From Leuctra nigra (Eukaryota > Arthropoda > Insecta > Plecoptera > Leuctridae), in NCBI GenBank assembly GCA_934045905.1, contig OW203765.1, positions 15,315,409 through 15,379,408 of the forward strand: a stretch of DNA of 64,000 bases. The letters run 5' to 3'. Position 1 is the first letter of the stretch. Each line of letters starts with the position of its first letter. Under the pieces are notes generated by a model, which was not told the DNA's origin, did not search any database, and saw only the letters and a list, made by a program, of their open reading frames with translations. Below are positions 43,376 to 54,559 of this stretch, piece by piece. The position numbers were made by a program, and so were the translations under genes.

Positions 43376-46300
43376 GTAGAATACAATACAAAATTGACAA
43401 TCGCTTCTTTTAGGGAAATACTAACGACCAATCCTATTTCAATTCAATGTGTATACTTTGTACTGGCTGGCCGAGGGGCAAAACAGTTTTTGTTTTTCGA
43501 TTAAAACATTTATATCAATACAAGTCAAACTAAAATATGAGAAGTGATTTTGTTAATCTTTTGAAATGTACAAAGTTTTGTGGACGAAATAAATGTTGAA
43601 ATAATTCTAGTGATGTTTATCATGAAAATATAATCAATTTTGTCAGTCAATGTTTTATCTTTGAACAATTATATATTTGTATTGCTGGTATATAAACACT
43701 TTTTATGATTATCAATGACACAATGTTTGTATTTTAAATGTACACTCAATGAATCGAAAATTAACACACGAAGATATTATTTTCAAACACAATTTTCAAA
43801 ATTATAAATCTAGTGGAGCGGTCGCTCCACGCCAGCCAAGTCGTACGGCGCGCGCACACACTCATTTAAAAAGGCTGGAGCAAACCCACTTTTACTGTAA
43901 GCATCAAAGTGGCATTTTCGGCCTACTGGATCTTAAAATTGGAAAATCTCACATTGTTGCGATATATCTTAATTTCGAGCTATGGCCCACCCTACAACAT
44001 ATACCAAATTTGGGAACAATAGGTTACGCCCTTTGCGCGCTAGAGGGCCGTGAAAACAGTGTTTTAGGGCGGTTTTCATAATAATAATAATAATAATAAT
44101 AATCTCAGTAGTAGTAGTAGTAGTAGTAGTCTCCTGGAATTCAAATCCGGTAAACAGGCCACAGCCTAAACGGCTGAACCGATTGATCCCACATTTTTAC
44201 CACGTGTGCACTTTTGGCGTCTGATTTTACCTTCACCCCATGAATGTTTTGTGCCGCCATTTTGAAACCGGAAGTGACGTCATATCTCGTCAACGGCTAA
44301 ACCGATTGGAACGAAAATTGCGCCAAACGATTCAGACGGTCATCTTTATGCATGATAAGTAGCAAAAGACTAAACATTATGTTAAAGAAACCGGAAATGA
44401 CGTAATGAAATTTGAAATACATCGATTGGCTTTTTGGCAACAAAGGTTGATCCGATTATTTTGATATTTATGTAACGTATGTACTTTTCACGTCTCATGT
44501 GACTTGTTATAAAACCAACCGGAAGCCGCCATTTTGAAACAGGAAGTGACATCATATCTCAATAACGGCTAATTAGATTTCAACGAAACCAGCGCAAAAC
44601 AATTTAGACGGTCAACTTTATGTATTATCATCAATAATATTTGCAGTTTCCTATACCTAAACCGGAAATGACGTCACACATTTAAATAAACTCACAAATT
44701 TTTATTTTGATGCAATAAATATACTATTTGAGACAGCTTATAAAATTGTTATCATGTTTAAAATATACTTCAAGGGGTCAGTGATTTCAGCCGCCATTTT
44801 TAAACCGGAAGTAACATCATATCTCAAAAAGTGGTGGACAAATCGGTATGAAACTAGCGCCAAACGATTCGGAAGGCCATCTTTATGGAATATGAACATT
44901 ACAAATAGAATTTTCCTATTTATGAGACCGGAAATGACGTCATTCAAATGTATAAATTATTAGAATTCCCTCCTATACAATAAATACATATTCAGAAAGC
45001 TTAAAATGATACACATCATTTATAGAAATAAATTCTATGTGGCATTGCAGAAAGTTCAGCAGCCATTTTGAAAACCGAAGTGTTGCCATATCTCGGAACT
45101 GGGTTGACTGATTGGAATGAAACCTTTGCTATTCTTCGTGAAAGATCATTTAAAGCAATTATTTAGGACCATACGCTGCTATTCATTAGTGGTAACCAAA
45201 TTGTAAAGGGTGATGATTTTTTAAAAGAATTTAGTAATTGCTCATTTCATATGTGTCACAAGTTGTTAGAATAAACTAAAAAAAGGATTGATATCCCCAT
45301 AAAAAAACACTTCGTGTAAAAATACCAGCCAAGTCTCTTCTACTAAAAAAAAAATATGAAATCTAAAAATTCTGCACTGAAAAGTAATGATATCAAAAAA
45401 TTTGCCAAGTCAAAACTTTATTTGAAAATCAAAAAATACTTGGCGCATCGATTTTTTAGGGCATTTTAGGTATACTATATGTTTGTATATTTTATGTATA
45501 TTTTATATCTGGCCTATACTTCTAAGCTATTAATATACACGATGCGCAAAGTATTTTTTGATTTTCAAATAAAGTTTTGACTTGGCAAATTTTTTGATAT
45601 CATTACTTTTCAGTGCAGAATTTTTAGATTTCATATTTTTTTTTTAGTAGAAGAGACGTGGCTGGTATTTTTACACGACGTGTTTTTTTATGGGGATATT
45701 ATTTTTTCTAATTTTTTGCTTATCAAAAATCAAATACTAATTATCAATAACGGTAGTGAGTAGAGTCAAGTAGGTACAATTAGAAAAAAATGTGGCGTCC
45801 AGGTTAACAGGGCCTTTAAATATCTTCAAGTGAGACGTTTATTTTAACATTATTATAATTTTTAAAGTCATTGTTTGTTCTCCCATCAAGTAATGCTATC
45901 TTCTTCTCAGTTGCTCCTGCTCAAGATCCACTATCAAGCCCACAAGCAGAACTAGTTGACTTAGCAGAATTCGTCGTTTCTGTCATCCTTACGCACTACA
46001 AACCACCGGAAGCCAAGAAACTTGAATCACAACGCCGTCGTGAACAAGCCATCTTCAGCCAATCAGCAGCTGAGATCAAACATCTGGCTTTAAACTCATC
46101 CAATCGGACTTGTAATGTGTCTTTGCTGCTTAAATCTGTAGAATCCATCTTATATCTCCCACCTGATGTTTTGATGAACAATGAAGGTAGTATTTCTGCA
46201 GTTGTTCAGGATATCCGGAAAGTCATGTCCAGCTTAGCTACTGAATCAGGTCTCAAGACAAACACCAAGGCCACGGATGTTCTGTACATAAACTCTATAA

Positions 46301-49300
46301 AGCTAAAAATCTGGGATCCAAACCCGATTGTAGTTACTTTCTTGGAGAGTCACTTTTACGTCAAAGCTAGACTATACACCAGGCTAGAATATCTTCAATT
46401 TGCTCAGACTGATTTATACAAAATTAAACCAGAATTCTTGTTTGTGTTGTCACATCCGCAGTACTATGAGGCGTACGCTTACATGATCTACCCGAAGAAT
46501 CATTATATTCGACCGGATTCTTCCAAGTACAATGCTAGTGAGTCAAGATATTATAGTCGAGTTCTTGATCTTGTGTTGACTCCGATTGCAGGGAATAAAG
46601 TGAATGATCAGTATGTATTCATTACATTCTCTTCGGCTCCGGTTGGATACCCAAATGGACAGAGATCATGTTACCACTGGAGCAGCAATATCAGTGACTG
46701 GGCAAGTGATAAGTGCAGGATTTCCAGGGGAGGTTGTAGATGCAAATTAACATGTGAACTAAGGAAGGGAGGACAAATACTTGCTGTACAGTATATCAAT
46801 TTTGAGGTTTTATTTGCAGATCGTGTTCAACATCCAATATTAAATCTGACTAATAACCTCAAGTTTGATTTGAATGTTGCGTTCTTGGCTAGTTTTCCGT
46901 TTTCTTCTTCCAGTGAACGTTACAGTTTCCTCGCGATGGTATTTAACCTGTTTGACCTTCTTCAAGAGAAGTTAGGATATACGAAAACGAATCAGAATTT
47001 CATGAACGTATGTACTGTTATGCAATTCAATAATACATGGATTAGTGTTGGCGATAATGCAAATAAGCAAGGATATCAATTCCATTCAAATAATTATATG
47101 AGTTCAATCTCGGTGTCTCTTTTTGAGAACAAAACACACCCGTTAGTTGCAGTTGGGTTCGACGGCTATCATCCATCGAAGTTTCGTGTCAACAGATCCA
47201 AAGAAATTCAGACAGCTGACAACTATTTTCATGGACATAATGATTTTGGAATACAATTCACAGATTCTGTAGCACAATACGCGTCAAGTTACTCCCTTCT
47301 TCTCTATCCAATCGGAGTGTCTTTCTGGCCACGACCCAATATAAGTGGACTGGTTATCTTCAACAGCCGTGTAGTTCACGTGTTCCTAGCATCTTGGTTG
47401 CCTTCCGCTAAGCACGATCACATCTTCATTGATCTTTATTTTAAACCCTCGCCACGCGATTACAATGTGACAGTAGGCTGTGCTTTCTGGAGCTACATTC
47501 AAGGCGATTGGAATGACGATGGATGTCAGTTTGAAAACGTCGTACCGAATGTGTGTCGATGCAACATGTCTGCTTACCATCAAGAGTCGAAGTTTGGGGG
47601 ACAATTTGTAGTGTACCAATATGATACTGATACTTATTCACATTTGAAAAAGAAGATAGTAAAAGCCGAGACAAAAGATGTCGCGCAAAATGTAATCATG
47701 TATCTTGTTCGAAAATGGAGTGAGAGACCAACTACGTTCGAGCTTCTGCATTCAATGCAAAATCTTCTAACAGACTTGCCAGTGCCTACTTATTTCTACG
47801 GGTTAACATACAAGTTAAATTTATATGTTTTGCAAGCAATGGAACAAGTCGTAAGAGGCATACCTTTTGTTCCAACGACCGTAATATATGGCCATACTTC
47901 TAAGAGCTATTTTGTGTTGATTCACAGCCATGGGCATGCTGTTACAAATGAAGCGATGTACACAGTCATGTACAGGAATCCTCAAAATCCTGTCGAATCG
48001 GTTTCTCAGATAGTTAATGTTACAGAATATTTTTATACTGACATAGCGTTTGTTTTGGTCATTTCGAATTATGTCTTGAAATCAAATTTAAGGACTACAA
48101 AAACAATTTATACGATCAGCAGCGCACTAGTGCCTGATGTAAGGTACAACAATTTCACTACCTTTAGACGGCGCCTTGTGGACATAATGCTGGAGCCTGA
48201 TGAAAACGCACTTGATGACGAGGGCCAGTGGATCGACATGTACTTCAGACCTTCGCTCTTTCGCTATGACGACATCAAGATCGGATGTGTCTACTGGAGC
48301 TTCCAACGTGAAGCCTGGATCCATGAAGGATGCTGGAGCGTGGCGCTGGATAGGTGCAGATGTAACATGACGTCACACTTCAACGAGTCAAGGACACGTG
48401 GACTATATGCTGTGTTCGAATACAAATTCATCAATGATTCTGTGAGAGAATGATTAAAAAAGTTTAATGTATCTGTCTCCAATTTCATCTCAAATGCAGA
48501 AGCGCATTTTCAGGAAGCTTCATTCACCTTTAATTATTTGACTGAGGTGCCTGTCACATTTAAACACACAATGGATATACTTTTTGGCACGTTCCAAAGT
48601 TGGAAACAAGTTGACGAATTGGTTTTAAGAAAGGAAAAAGTTGTAGTTTACAATATCTTAAGATCTATGGAAAAAATAATTTACATGATGGATGATGGGG
48701 GATGTACCGTGGATATGACCGAGAGAATTGAATCGAAATTTACAAACCAGTACGAGGTTGCAGAACAGAATGAGGTGCTTGATAGTCATTCAGTTCTTAA
48801 AGAAACTGGTGAGACAATAAGGCTGCGATCTTCGTTGATCACATTTCTATATGTAGAAAATTATAATGAAAAGCCAGAAAATCAACGAGGAGTTCGACTT
48901 TTCCATCAAGCAATAAAAGAAATCGCGTTGCCGACATTTCCTACTCAATTTAAAGATAGTGAATCTTTCTTTAGAGCTACTGAGTTTTTAGCAATGGTTA
49001 AGATGTCAGATAAAAAGCAGAATTTTCGCACTACCTTCATTATTTATACAACAAACAAATCCTTATTACCATCAAATGATGTTCAAGGATACACAATATA
49101 TTTCAGTCGAATTGTGGGCATTTACTTTACGCCTCTGGAAGCCGTTAAGGAAGATGTTGAAGACGATGAAGAGAAGTTTGTAGATATTTTCTTCCAGCCA
49201 CTGAAGTCCCACAACACTTACCTGAAGGTCGGGTGTGCACATTGGAGAGACAATCTGACTGAGTGGTCGACGGATGGATGTTGGAGCGTCGTCAACGGAT

Positions 49301-50328
49301 CATTCGAGACGTGTCGATGCAATCTGACGGAACATCTCCAAAAATCCCGCCCTGTAGCTAGATACATGATATTCTTGTTCGCCGACGAACAGAACTTCCA
49401 ACTGAAACAGGAGTTCAACGCCAAGGAGATCGTCTTCTTGGTAGGATCCATTCTCTCTCTCTTTGGCTTCCTGTTTATCGTCATGACTGCGTCTCTGTTC
49501 AGAAGTTGGCGCGAGGAGGTCGGCAACAAGATCCTCCTCCACTTGACCGCCTCGTCGTTGATCTACCTGTTGCTCACGATCTACCGGGAGACTCACTACA
49601 TCTACTCCGTCGTCTCCGACAGAAGCAATGCGGCCTTCATCGCATTCACCGCTGTCGTGCATTACTCCCGTCTCTCTCACTACTGCTGGATGCTGGTTAT
49701 GTCTGTCCTTCAGTTGAAGAAGTATCTCACAATGGTCGGTGCATCTGATATCCCTCACCTGTTGTTCAAAGTGTCTCTACTGGCTTGGGGCTTGCCTCTA
49801 ATCCCTCTCATCATCCTTTTCACTTGGAATCAGACCGAACACTTCTCAACTCCCAACCTCGCCACACATTTGGCTCTCTACTTCATACCTGGAGGTCTCA
49901 TCACTTTCCTGAACATTGTGGTCCTCTGCATGATTGTGGCTCGGATCTGTGCATGTTTCGGTTGGGGCGAGAAAGAGGACCTGCAGCGGCACGGGGTTTC
50001 TAATCGAGAACTGGCGATGAGACGTCTGAAAGCAACCGTCCTTCTGTTCTTCTTGTTCGGCATTCCGACGGCGTTTGACATGTTCAACGGCCTCGGCTAT
50101 CACGTTGAGCTGCTGGAGTACTTGTACAGGTTGACTGATCCGATGCAAGGGTTCGTCATGTTCATCTTCTTTGTCGTGTTTGATGGAAAGACTCGGGGAT
50201 ATTGGAGGAAGTGGATGGTTGGTTTTCGTAAATCTCGACCAAGGGGCGGACAAAGCTTGGCATTAACTGTTCTCACTAGACCTCGAACCACTGATGTTAA
50301 AGAATGTAAGGATGATACAGTATCATAG
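43228..50328 (+). CDS. Adhesion-type GPCR with four tandem GPS modules, one in-frame TGA
   Basis: Exon 1 (43228-43375) has signal peptide 'MARWRWVLAMVRMMVIVWVI'; donor ACAG|GTAGAA joins acceptor TTCTTCTCAG at 45911 in phase 1. Exon 2 then runs intronless to TAG at 50326-50328 with a single in-frame TGA at 48451-48453: 896 residues, the stop, then 624. Four modules of about 270 residues each end in a GPS-like C-x2-W...W...C...C-x-C motif, at about 46668-46760, 47480-47580, 48286-48381 and 49233-49338. A 7TM block follows from about 49420 ('FLVGSILSLFGFLFIV' onward) and a short tail. Adhesion GPCRs normally have one GAIN/GPS; the cleavage motif H-L-S/T is absent in all four (C-x-C-[NK]-[LM]-[ST]), so self-cleavage is unlikely. 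Ligand unknown. Confidence 0.75.
43810..45698 (+). mobile_element. Composite foldback repeat, longest full copy
   Basis: Palindromic head at 43812-43830; 'HFYCKHQSGIFGLLDLKIG' frame at 43880-44075; TAA and TAG microsatellites 44080-44130; six to seven monomers with CCGGAAGTGACGTCAT-type motifs (44250-45090); and a hairpin with about 170-bp arms (45292-45698). Same order as 20953-22368. Confidence 0.78.
45292..45698. repeat. Hairpin terminus of the foldback repeat
   Basis: Left arm TATCCCCATAAAAAAACACT, right arm ending GTGTTTTTTTATGGGGATA, with a centre around 45460-45530. Sequence is homologous to the hairpin at 21975-22368. Confidence 0.9.
45911..48453 (+). CDS. Receptor exon 2, first part: three GPS-like modules
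   Basis: Open from the acceptor to TGA at 48451. GPS-like ends read 'CYHWSSNISDWASDKC', 'CAFWSYIQGDWNDDGC' and 'CVYWSFQREAWIHEGC', each followed by a C-R-C. If the TGA is a true stop this would encode a secreted, membrane-free protein of 896 residues. Confidence 0.7.
48454..50328 (+). CDS. Receptor exon 2, second part: fourth GPS module and 7TM
   Basis: Continues in the same frame from the TGA without another stop. The fourth motif is 'CAHWRDNLTEWSTDGC' then 'CRCNLTEHL'. Seven hydrophobic helices span about 49420-50190, with 'YCWMLVMSVLQLKKY' in TM3, 'LPLIPLIILFTWN' in TM4 and 'GFVMFIFFVVFDGKTRGYW' in TM7, as in class B2 receptors. Confidence 0.78.
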   Translation, partial: LKKFNVSVSNFISNAEAHFQEASFTFNYLTEVPVTFKHTMDILFGTFQSWKQVDELVLRKEKVVVYNILRSMEKIIYMMDDGGCTVDMTERIESKFTNQYEVAEQNEVLDSHSVLKETGETIRLRSSLITFLYVENYNEKPENQRGVRLFHQAIKEIALPTFPTQFKDSESFFRATEFLAMVKMSDKKQNFRTTFIIYTTNKSLLPSNDVQGYTIYFSRIVGIYFTPLEAVKEDVEDDEEKFVDIFFQPLKSHNTYLKVGCAHWRDNLTEWSTDGCWSVVNGSFETCRCNLTEHLQKSRPVARYMIFLFADEQNFQLKQEFNAKEIVFLVGSILSLFGFLFIVMTASLFRSWREEVGNKILLHLTASSLIYLLLTIYRETHYIYSVVSDRSNAAFIAFTAVVHYSRLSHYCWMLVMSVLQLKKYLTMVGASDIPHLLFKVSLLAWGLPLIPLIILFTWNQTEHFSTPNLATHLALYFIPGGLITFLNIVVLCMIVARICACFGWGEKEDLQRHGVSNRELAMRRLKATVLLFFLFGIPTAFDMFNGLGYHVELLEYLYRLTDPMQGFVMFIFFVVFDGKTRGYWRKWMVGFRKSRPRGGQSLALTVLTRPRTTDVKECKDDTVS

Positions 50329-51654
50329 AATCAACGTTTTTTCCACAAAATGTTTTATTAATATTAAACTTATATTACGTTTAAAGCTCATATTAGGTAA
50401 ACTAAGCAATTTTAATTTGCAGCCAATGAAATAGCGTTTTCAATGAAACCCTGAAATCTAATTTCCTATTATGATTAAAATTTTCCCAATTTTGTATTGC
50501 TTGATGATCAATATCAGTCAATATTGATACTTGACGATACTATATCATACACTGGTAATACTATGATGAATAAACCAAACCATATCTAATTAAGTATTTT
50601 TACAAACATTCCACAAAATGCTAAGAATGCTTTGATTTGTTTGATTTGATTCATTTTATTGATTATAAACATGTCATATACATTTGTCAGACTAGGCCAC
50701 ATAGCCATGACTGGCTAGCCTGTGGCAATATACATAATGCAATAAACAATAAGAAATCATAGGGAAATACAAACATCAATATTACATCAATTATAGTATA
50801 GTATAAGCTTGATTTAATTGTCGCATTAATTTTCGTTATTATAACCAATCGTTTTTTTCTATTCTTTGTAAGTTTGGTTGTACATTACACTAAGAATCGT
50901 TTAATAAAGTGACATGTTGCAGTGTTATGACTAATATTAGGTTCATTATTAGGTTAATAATTGGTAAAGCTTATACATTACAATGCTACATTAGGTAATT
51001 ACTTAACACATTAGTACATCGATCATGCAAACAAACTGCTTGTATTCCATTTGGACGAATTATGAATAATATTTTAAGAATTAATAAACTAATCAACTGT
51101 GTAGCCATAAATCTTAAAATTTATGACCAGTCTTTCAATACTCTACTAACTTTAAAACGGTTGATTTGAACTGTATTTTCATGGCAAAAACCAATGACAT
51201 TCCTAGAATGATTAAGTTAATTAATACTTGTTTTAGCAGAGTATTGAAAAACCGGACCTTATTGTGATGTGTTGTAAGGAAGTATTCCCTTCATATTCTG
51301 CCAAGCTAGATATCGAGATGTCCTACATAACGCATCCTTCATAAATAAATAGTACATAATAATTTATTTGTAGTATCTCACCAAATGACCGGTAGTTTTC
51401 CCTACCAGGAGAAAGCAACTATAGCATGTGAAAATATCCGGCACCCAATTTTTGCTTGAGTCCTGTACCTACTCCACAGATATGGGCAAAATACATTAAA
51501 AATTTATCAGAAATACAAAATACAAAAAATTAAGCTCCTGGCTTCAAAATACAAAATACAAAAAAATTATTTAAAGTACATTTCTTAAAATACCTTTTGG
51601 AATTACATCCAAACAAATAATTTTTTCGACAAATAACATTTATGAATGTTTTGT
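50329..51654. other. Receptor 3' flank
   Basis: AT-rich. ATTAATATTAAAC just after the stop offers no clear AATAAA. A block at about 50620-50760 resembles a LINE 3' tail in reverse (AATAAAATGAATCAAATC on minus) but is too short to assign firmly. Confidence 0.4.
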
Positions 51655-52695
51655 TTTATAATAATAATAATAATAATCTTTATTATCCTTTTCCAAAATA
51701 CAATGGGTAAAGGAGGTAGGAAAACCTACCCACACAAATGCAAGAGCCTATTAAACTAATTATTGAAACCGGCTGGCCGGGCCTGACGTTTCTTCAACTT
51801 CTGCGTTAGCTTCATCTTCTTCCACTTCCTCTTCCTCTTCTTCCACTTCATCTTCTTCTCTATCTACCAATGCCCGCCACAAGTCTCTATTTAACCACCA
51901 TTCATCTTTATTCACCATCTCCCATTTTTCGCCTCTCACTTCGACATCTTCTTCAACTAAACCACGCCACCTCGCTCTCGGTCTCCCTCTTTGCCTCTTT
52001 CCCTGCTCCAACTTTTCAAACTCTTTCCGAGGTATTATCTTATTGTCCATCCTTTTCATATTCCCAAACCATTTCAAACGCCCTCTACCAATCTTAAAGC
52101 ACAATCTTTCTACTCCCAATTCCTTTCTTATCTTAGTACTTCTGATCTTATCTAACTTTGTTACTCGCTTCATACTTCTAAGAAATTTCATCTCTGATGA
52201 TTGTATTTGAGTTTCTTCTTTTCCTCCGATTGTCCAAGTTACTGCTCCGTAAGTTAGTATAGGGATGAAATACATCTGATAGATGATTAACTTACAGCAC
52301 ATCGGAAAATCTTCGTCCCATAATAACTTTCTCACAGTTTGGTAGAAGCTCTCTGCCTTCTTGACTCTTCCTTCCACTTCTCTACTAATTTTTGCGTCTT
52401 CTGAGATAATACTTCCGAGATATTTAAATTCCCTTTTTTCTTCTAACTCCACACCTTTCAACATAATCCTTTCTCTCTTCTTATTTTTCTTTGCCTTCCT
52501 CATATTAAGAGTTTCACTCTTTTCCTTGCTGATTTTCAATCCAAACTCATCTGTAACTTCACTCCACCTGTCAATCTTTCTTTGCACCATTTCATAATTG
52601 TCTCCCCAAACCATAATATCATCTGCATACACTAACGTTCTAGAGTCCTCTTCATTATTACCTCCTTCTACTTTAATCAGCATCTCATCCATTAT
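51655..52695 (-). mobile_element. 5'-truncated non-LTR retrotransposon (LINE)
   Basis: One 310-codon open frame at 51760-52692 (-) starts inside a reverse-transcriptase domain: the catalytic 'LVYADDIMVW', then 'FKYLGSIISEDA' (thumb) and an acidic C-terminal end. The element ends in AATAAAG and an (ATT)n tail at about 51658-51676. Flanks GAATGTTTTGTTTTAT and GAATGAATTGTTTTAT look like an imperfect target duplication. The intact frame suggests a young insertion, but without finger domain or endonuclease it is inactive. Confidence 0.85.
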
Positions 52696-53657
52696 TACGA
52701 ATGAATTGTTTTATGAATAAAAATTGTTAGCAAAGTGTGAATAAAGTTAAATTTTATCTTTGGTTAAACCCTAAATTGCCCTGAGGGACAAAGCGTTGCC
52801 AAGCCTACCTTGTTCCTCCCCCCCCCCCCCCCTTCCCCCACAATCATCCAATCGCTGGCACGAATCCTGATTCCTGCAGGCGCCAAGATCTATTTATCAT
52901 AGTAAATTGAAATCTCGATTGACAATGACATCACATAACTATTCCCATGGACAATACAATAACATTATGTTCCTTTAATATTAGTGTTGTTGTTGTTAAA
53001 ATCATTCGAACTCCATTTGTGGACAAAATAAATAACAAATTCATTTCATATCATTAATACATTTTTCAAGTATTTTGTATTTTATGAATGCTGAAAATAC
53101 AAAATACTCTGAAATAATGTATTTGAAATACAAGATTCAAATTATTGATTAAAAAATTCGTGAACATACAAAATACAAAATTCATGTATTTTCTATACTG
53201 CCCATCTCTACACCATCCACTAGAAATGCATTGGTGGCATTGGTGTACGATGGTTCATTGTTACCGTCGTATATATATTATTTAAGTATGTTTGAATTTT
53301 CATAAATCAACGTAATATACACGAATAACCACAGACACGTAATTGGACTGCAAATAGGCATATCAATTCAATGTATTTTATTCACACAAAAGCATAAAAT
53401 TGATTACATACATTAACAAAATTATAAATGCTGGCATAGTCAGGAATAGAAACAATACAATATTATATCATTGAAAAATTGAAATAATTGGTATGTTTAG
53501 TGGTGCGCCGTGGCAATTTCAGATCTTTTTATTCAATTTTGTAAACGATTTTCTATTTCTGATAGGTTTTTTTATTGATGACATTAATTTATTTGCTTTA
53601 AAAGGTTCAATTATTTGAATTTTTAAGAACCACTTATAATCTAAAATTATTGTTTAT
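52696..53657. other. Spacer with a poly-C tract
   Basis: AT-rich except for a C-rich tract at about 52817-52838. No gene. Confidence 0.45.
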
Positions 53658-53813
53658 GGCCCGGAATAACCAAAGTTAAATTGTGCTGGATTAACTAACT
53701 TTTGGATTAAATTCAATTGTTTCACTCATTTTGAGGTATCTGATTGGCTGTGCCGCCAATTTAGTCCAATATTTAGTTAATCCGGCTCAGATTAACTTTG
53801 GTTATACCGGCCC
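53658..53813. mobile_element. MITE-like inverted repeat
   Basis: GGCCCGGAATAACCAAAGTT at the left pairs with AACTTTGGTTATACCGGCCC at the right; about 156 bp, with inner AACTAA/TTAGTT pairs. Confidence 0.82.
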
Positions 53814-54412
53814 TATTTACACTATATAGTATATTTTTTTCTCAATTTCATTCATTATAGTTGATTATTATTCTGATTATTTGTATACCTTGTTGCAAGG
53901 CAGAGACATTTCGAAAAATAAATATTTTATATATAAACAATGTGTAAAGCTCGTATCTGATTGTGTATCTTTCCCAACGTAAATTCTGAACAATTCTTCA
54001 TCATCTCTCTACCAAATAATGTACATGTTGTTCGTCTGCTGAGATGTGTAACTATAAATTTGCTAGTTTATGCTTCCCAAATGTGATTACTTTTCCAACT
54101 TTTCCCAATTATTTATAGTAAGTTTGGATTACAATATCTTTGTTTTGAGTACCTAAGTCATGATTCTAAAGGATTCGAAATCAGTTTTGGCTTTCTATGT
54201 TGCAAAATTGAAAATAAATAAATTTTTAAAACCAGATTGAAAATTCTGTACAAATTTCTATTTTTGTTCTCCAACCCTTTAAAAATGGAGAAAGCTAATG
54301 TCAAATATCAAAAATGACAATTAGTGTCAAAAGCTAATGTTCTTGAGCCTCAAGCATGGTTAATTGTGAAAAACATAAAAATGATAAATCATTTATAATT
54401 GATTCTTCGTAA

Positions 54413-54559
54413 TTAAGCAATAGGCTCGTCGAGTTTCAGGTCGAACTTTCCTTCGTTGCCCATGCGGTAACTGTTGGTATAGTTGTTCGCCCATTGCACA
54501 CGCCACCAGCCGTTTACACCGGCTGCAACTACTTCGCCCACAGTAGGTGGATTTCCGTC
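54413..54559 (-). CDS. Exon 4: second half of the MIB/HERC2 domain
   Basis: 48 codons plus TAA after TATTTCCAG. Carries the domain's hallmark 'VQWANNYTNSYRMGNEGKFD'. Confidence 0.8.
   Translation of the reverse strand, partial: DGNPPTVGEVVAAGVNGWWRVQWANNYTNSYRMGNEGKFDLKLDEPIA

Larger units (their letters stand above)
43376..45910 (+). other. Receptor intron, largely a foldback repeat
   Basis: The 2.5-kb GT-AG intron contains the full composite repeat 43810-45698. The remaining 43380-43800 is AT-rich and featureless. Confidence 0.65.

Noticed and set aside
43749..44081. 110-codon plus frame as an independent gene
   Set aside because: It belongs to the foldback repeat and recurs in its other copies; described there instead.
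49300..50253. Several minus and alternate frames over the 7TM region
   Set aside because: Shadows of the receptor frame, which has matching hydrophobic helices and motif order.
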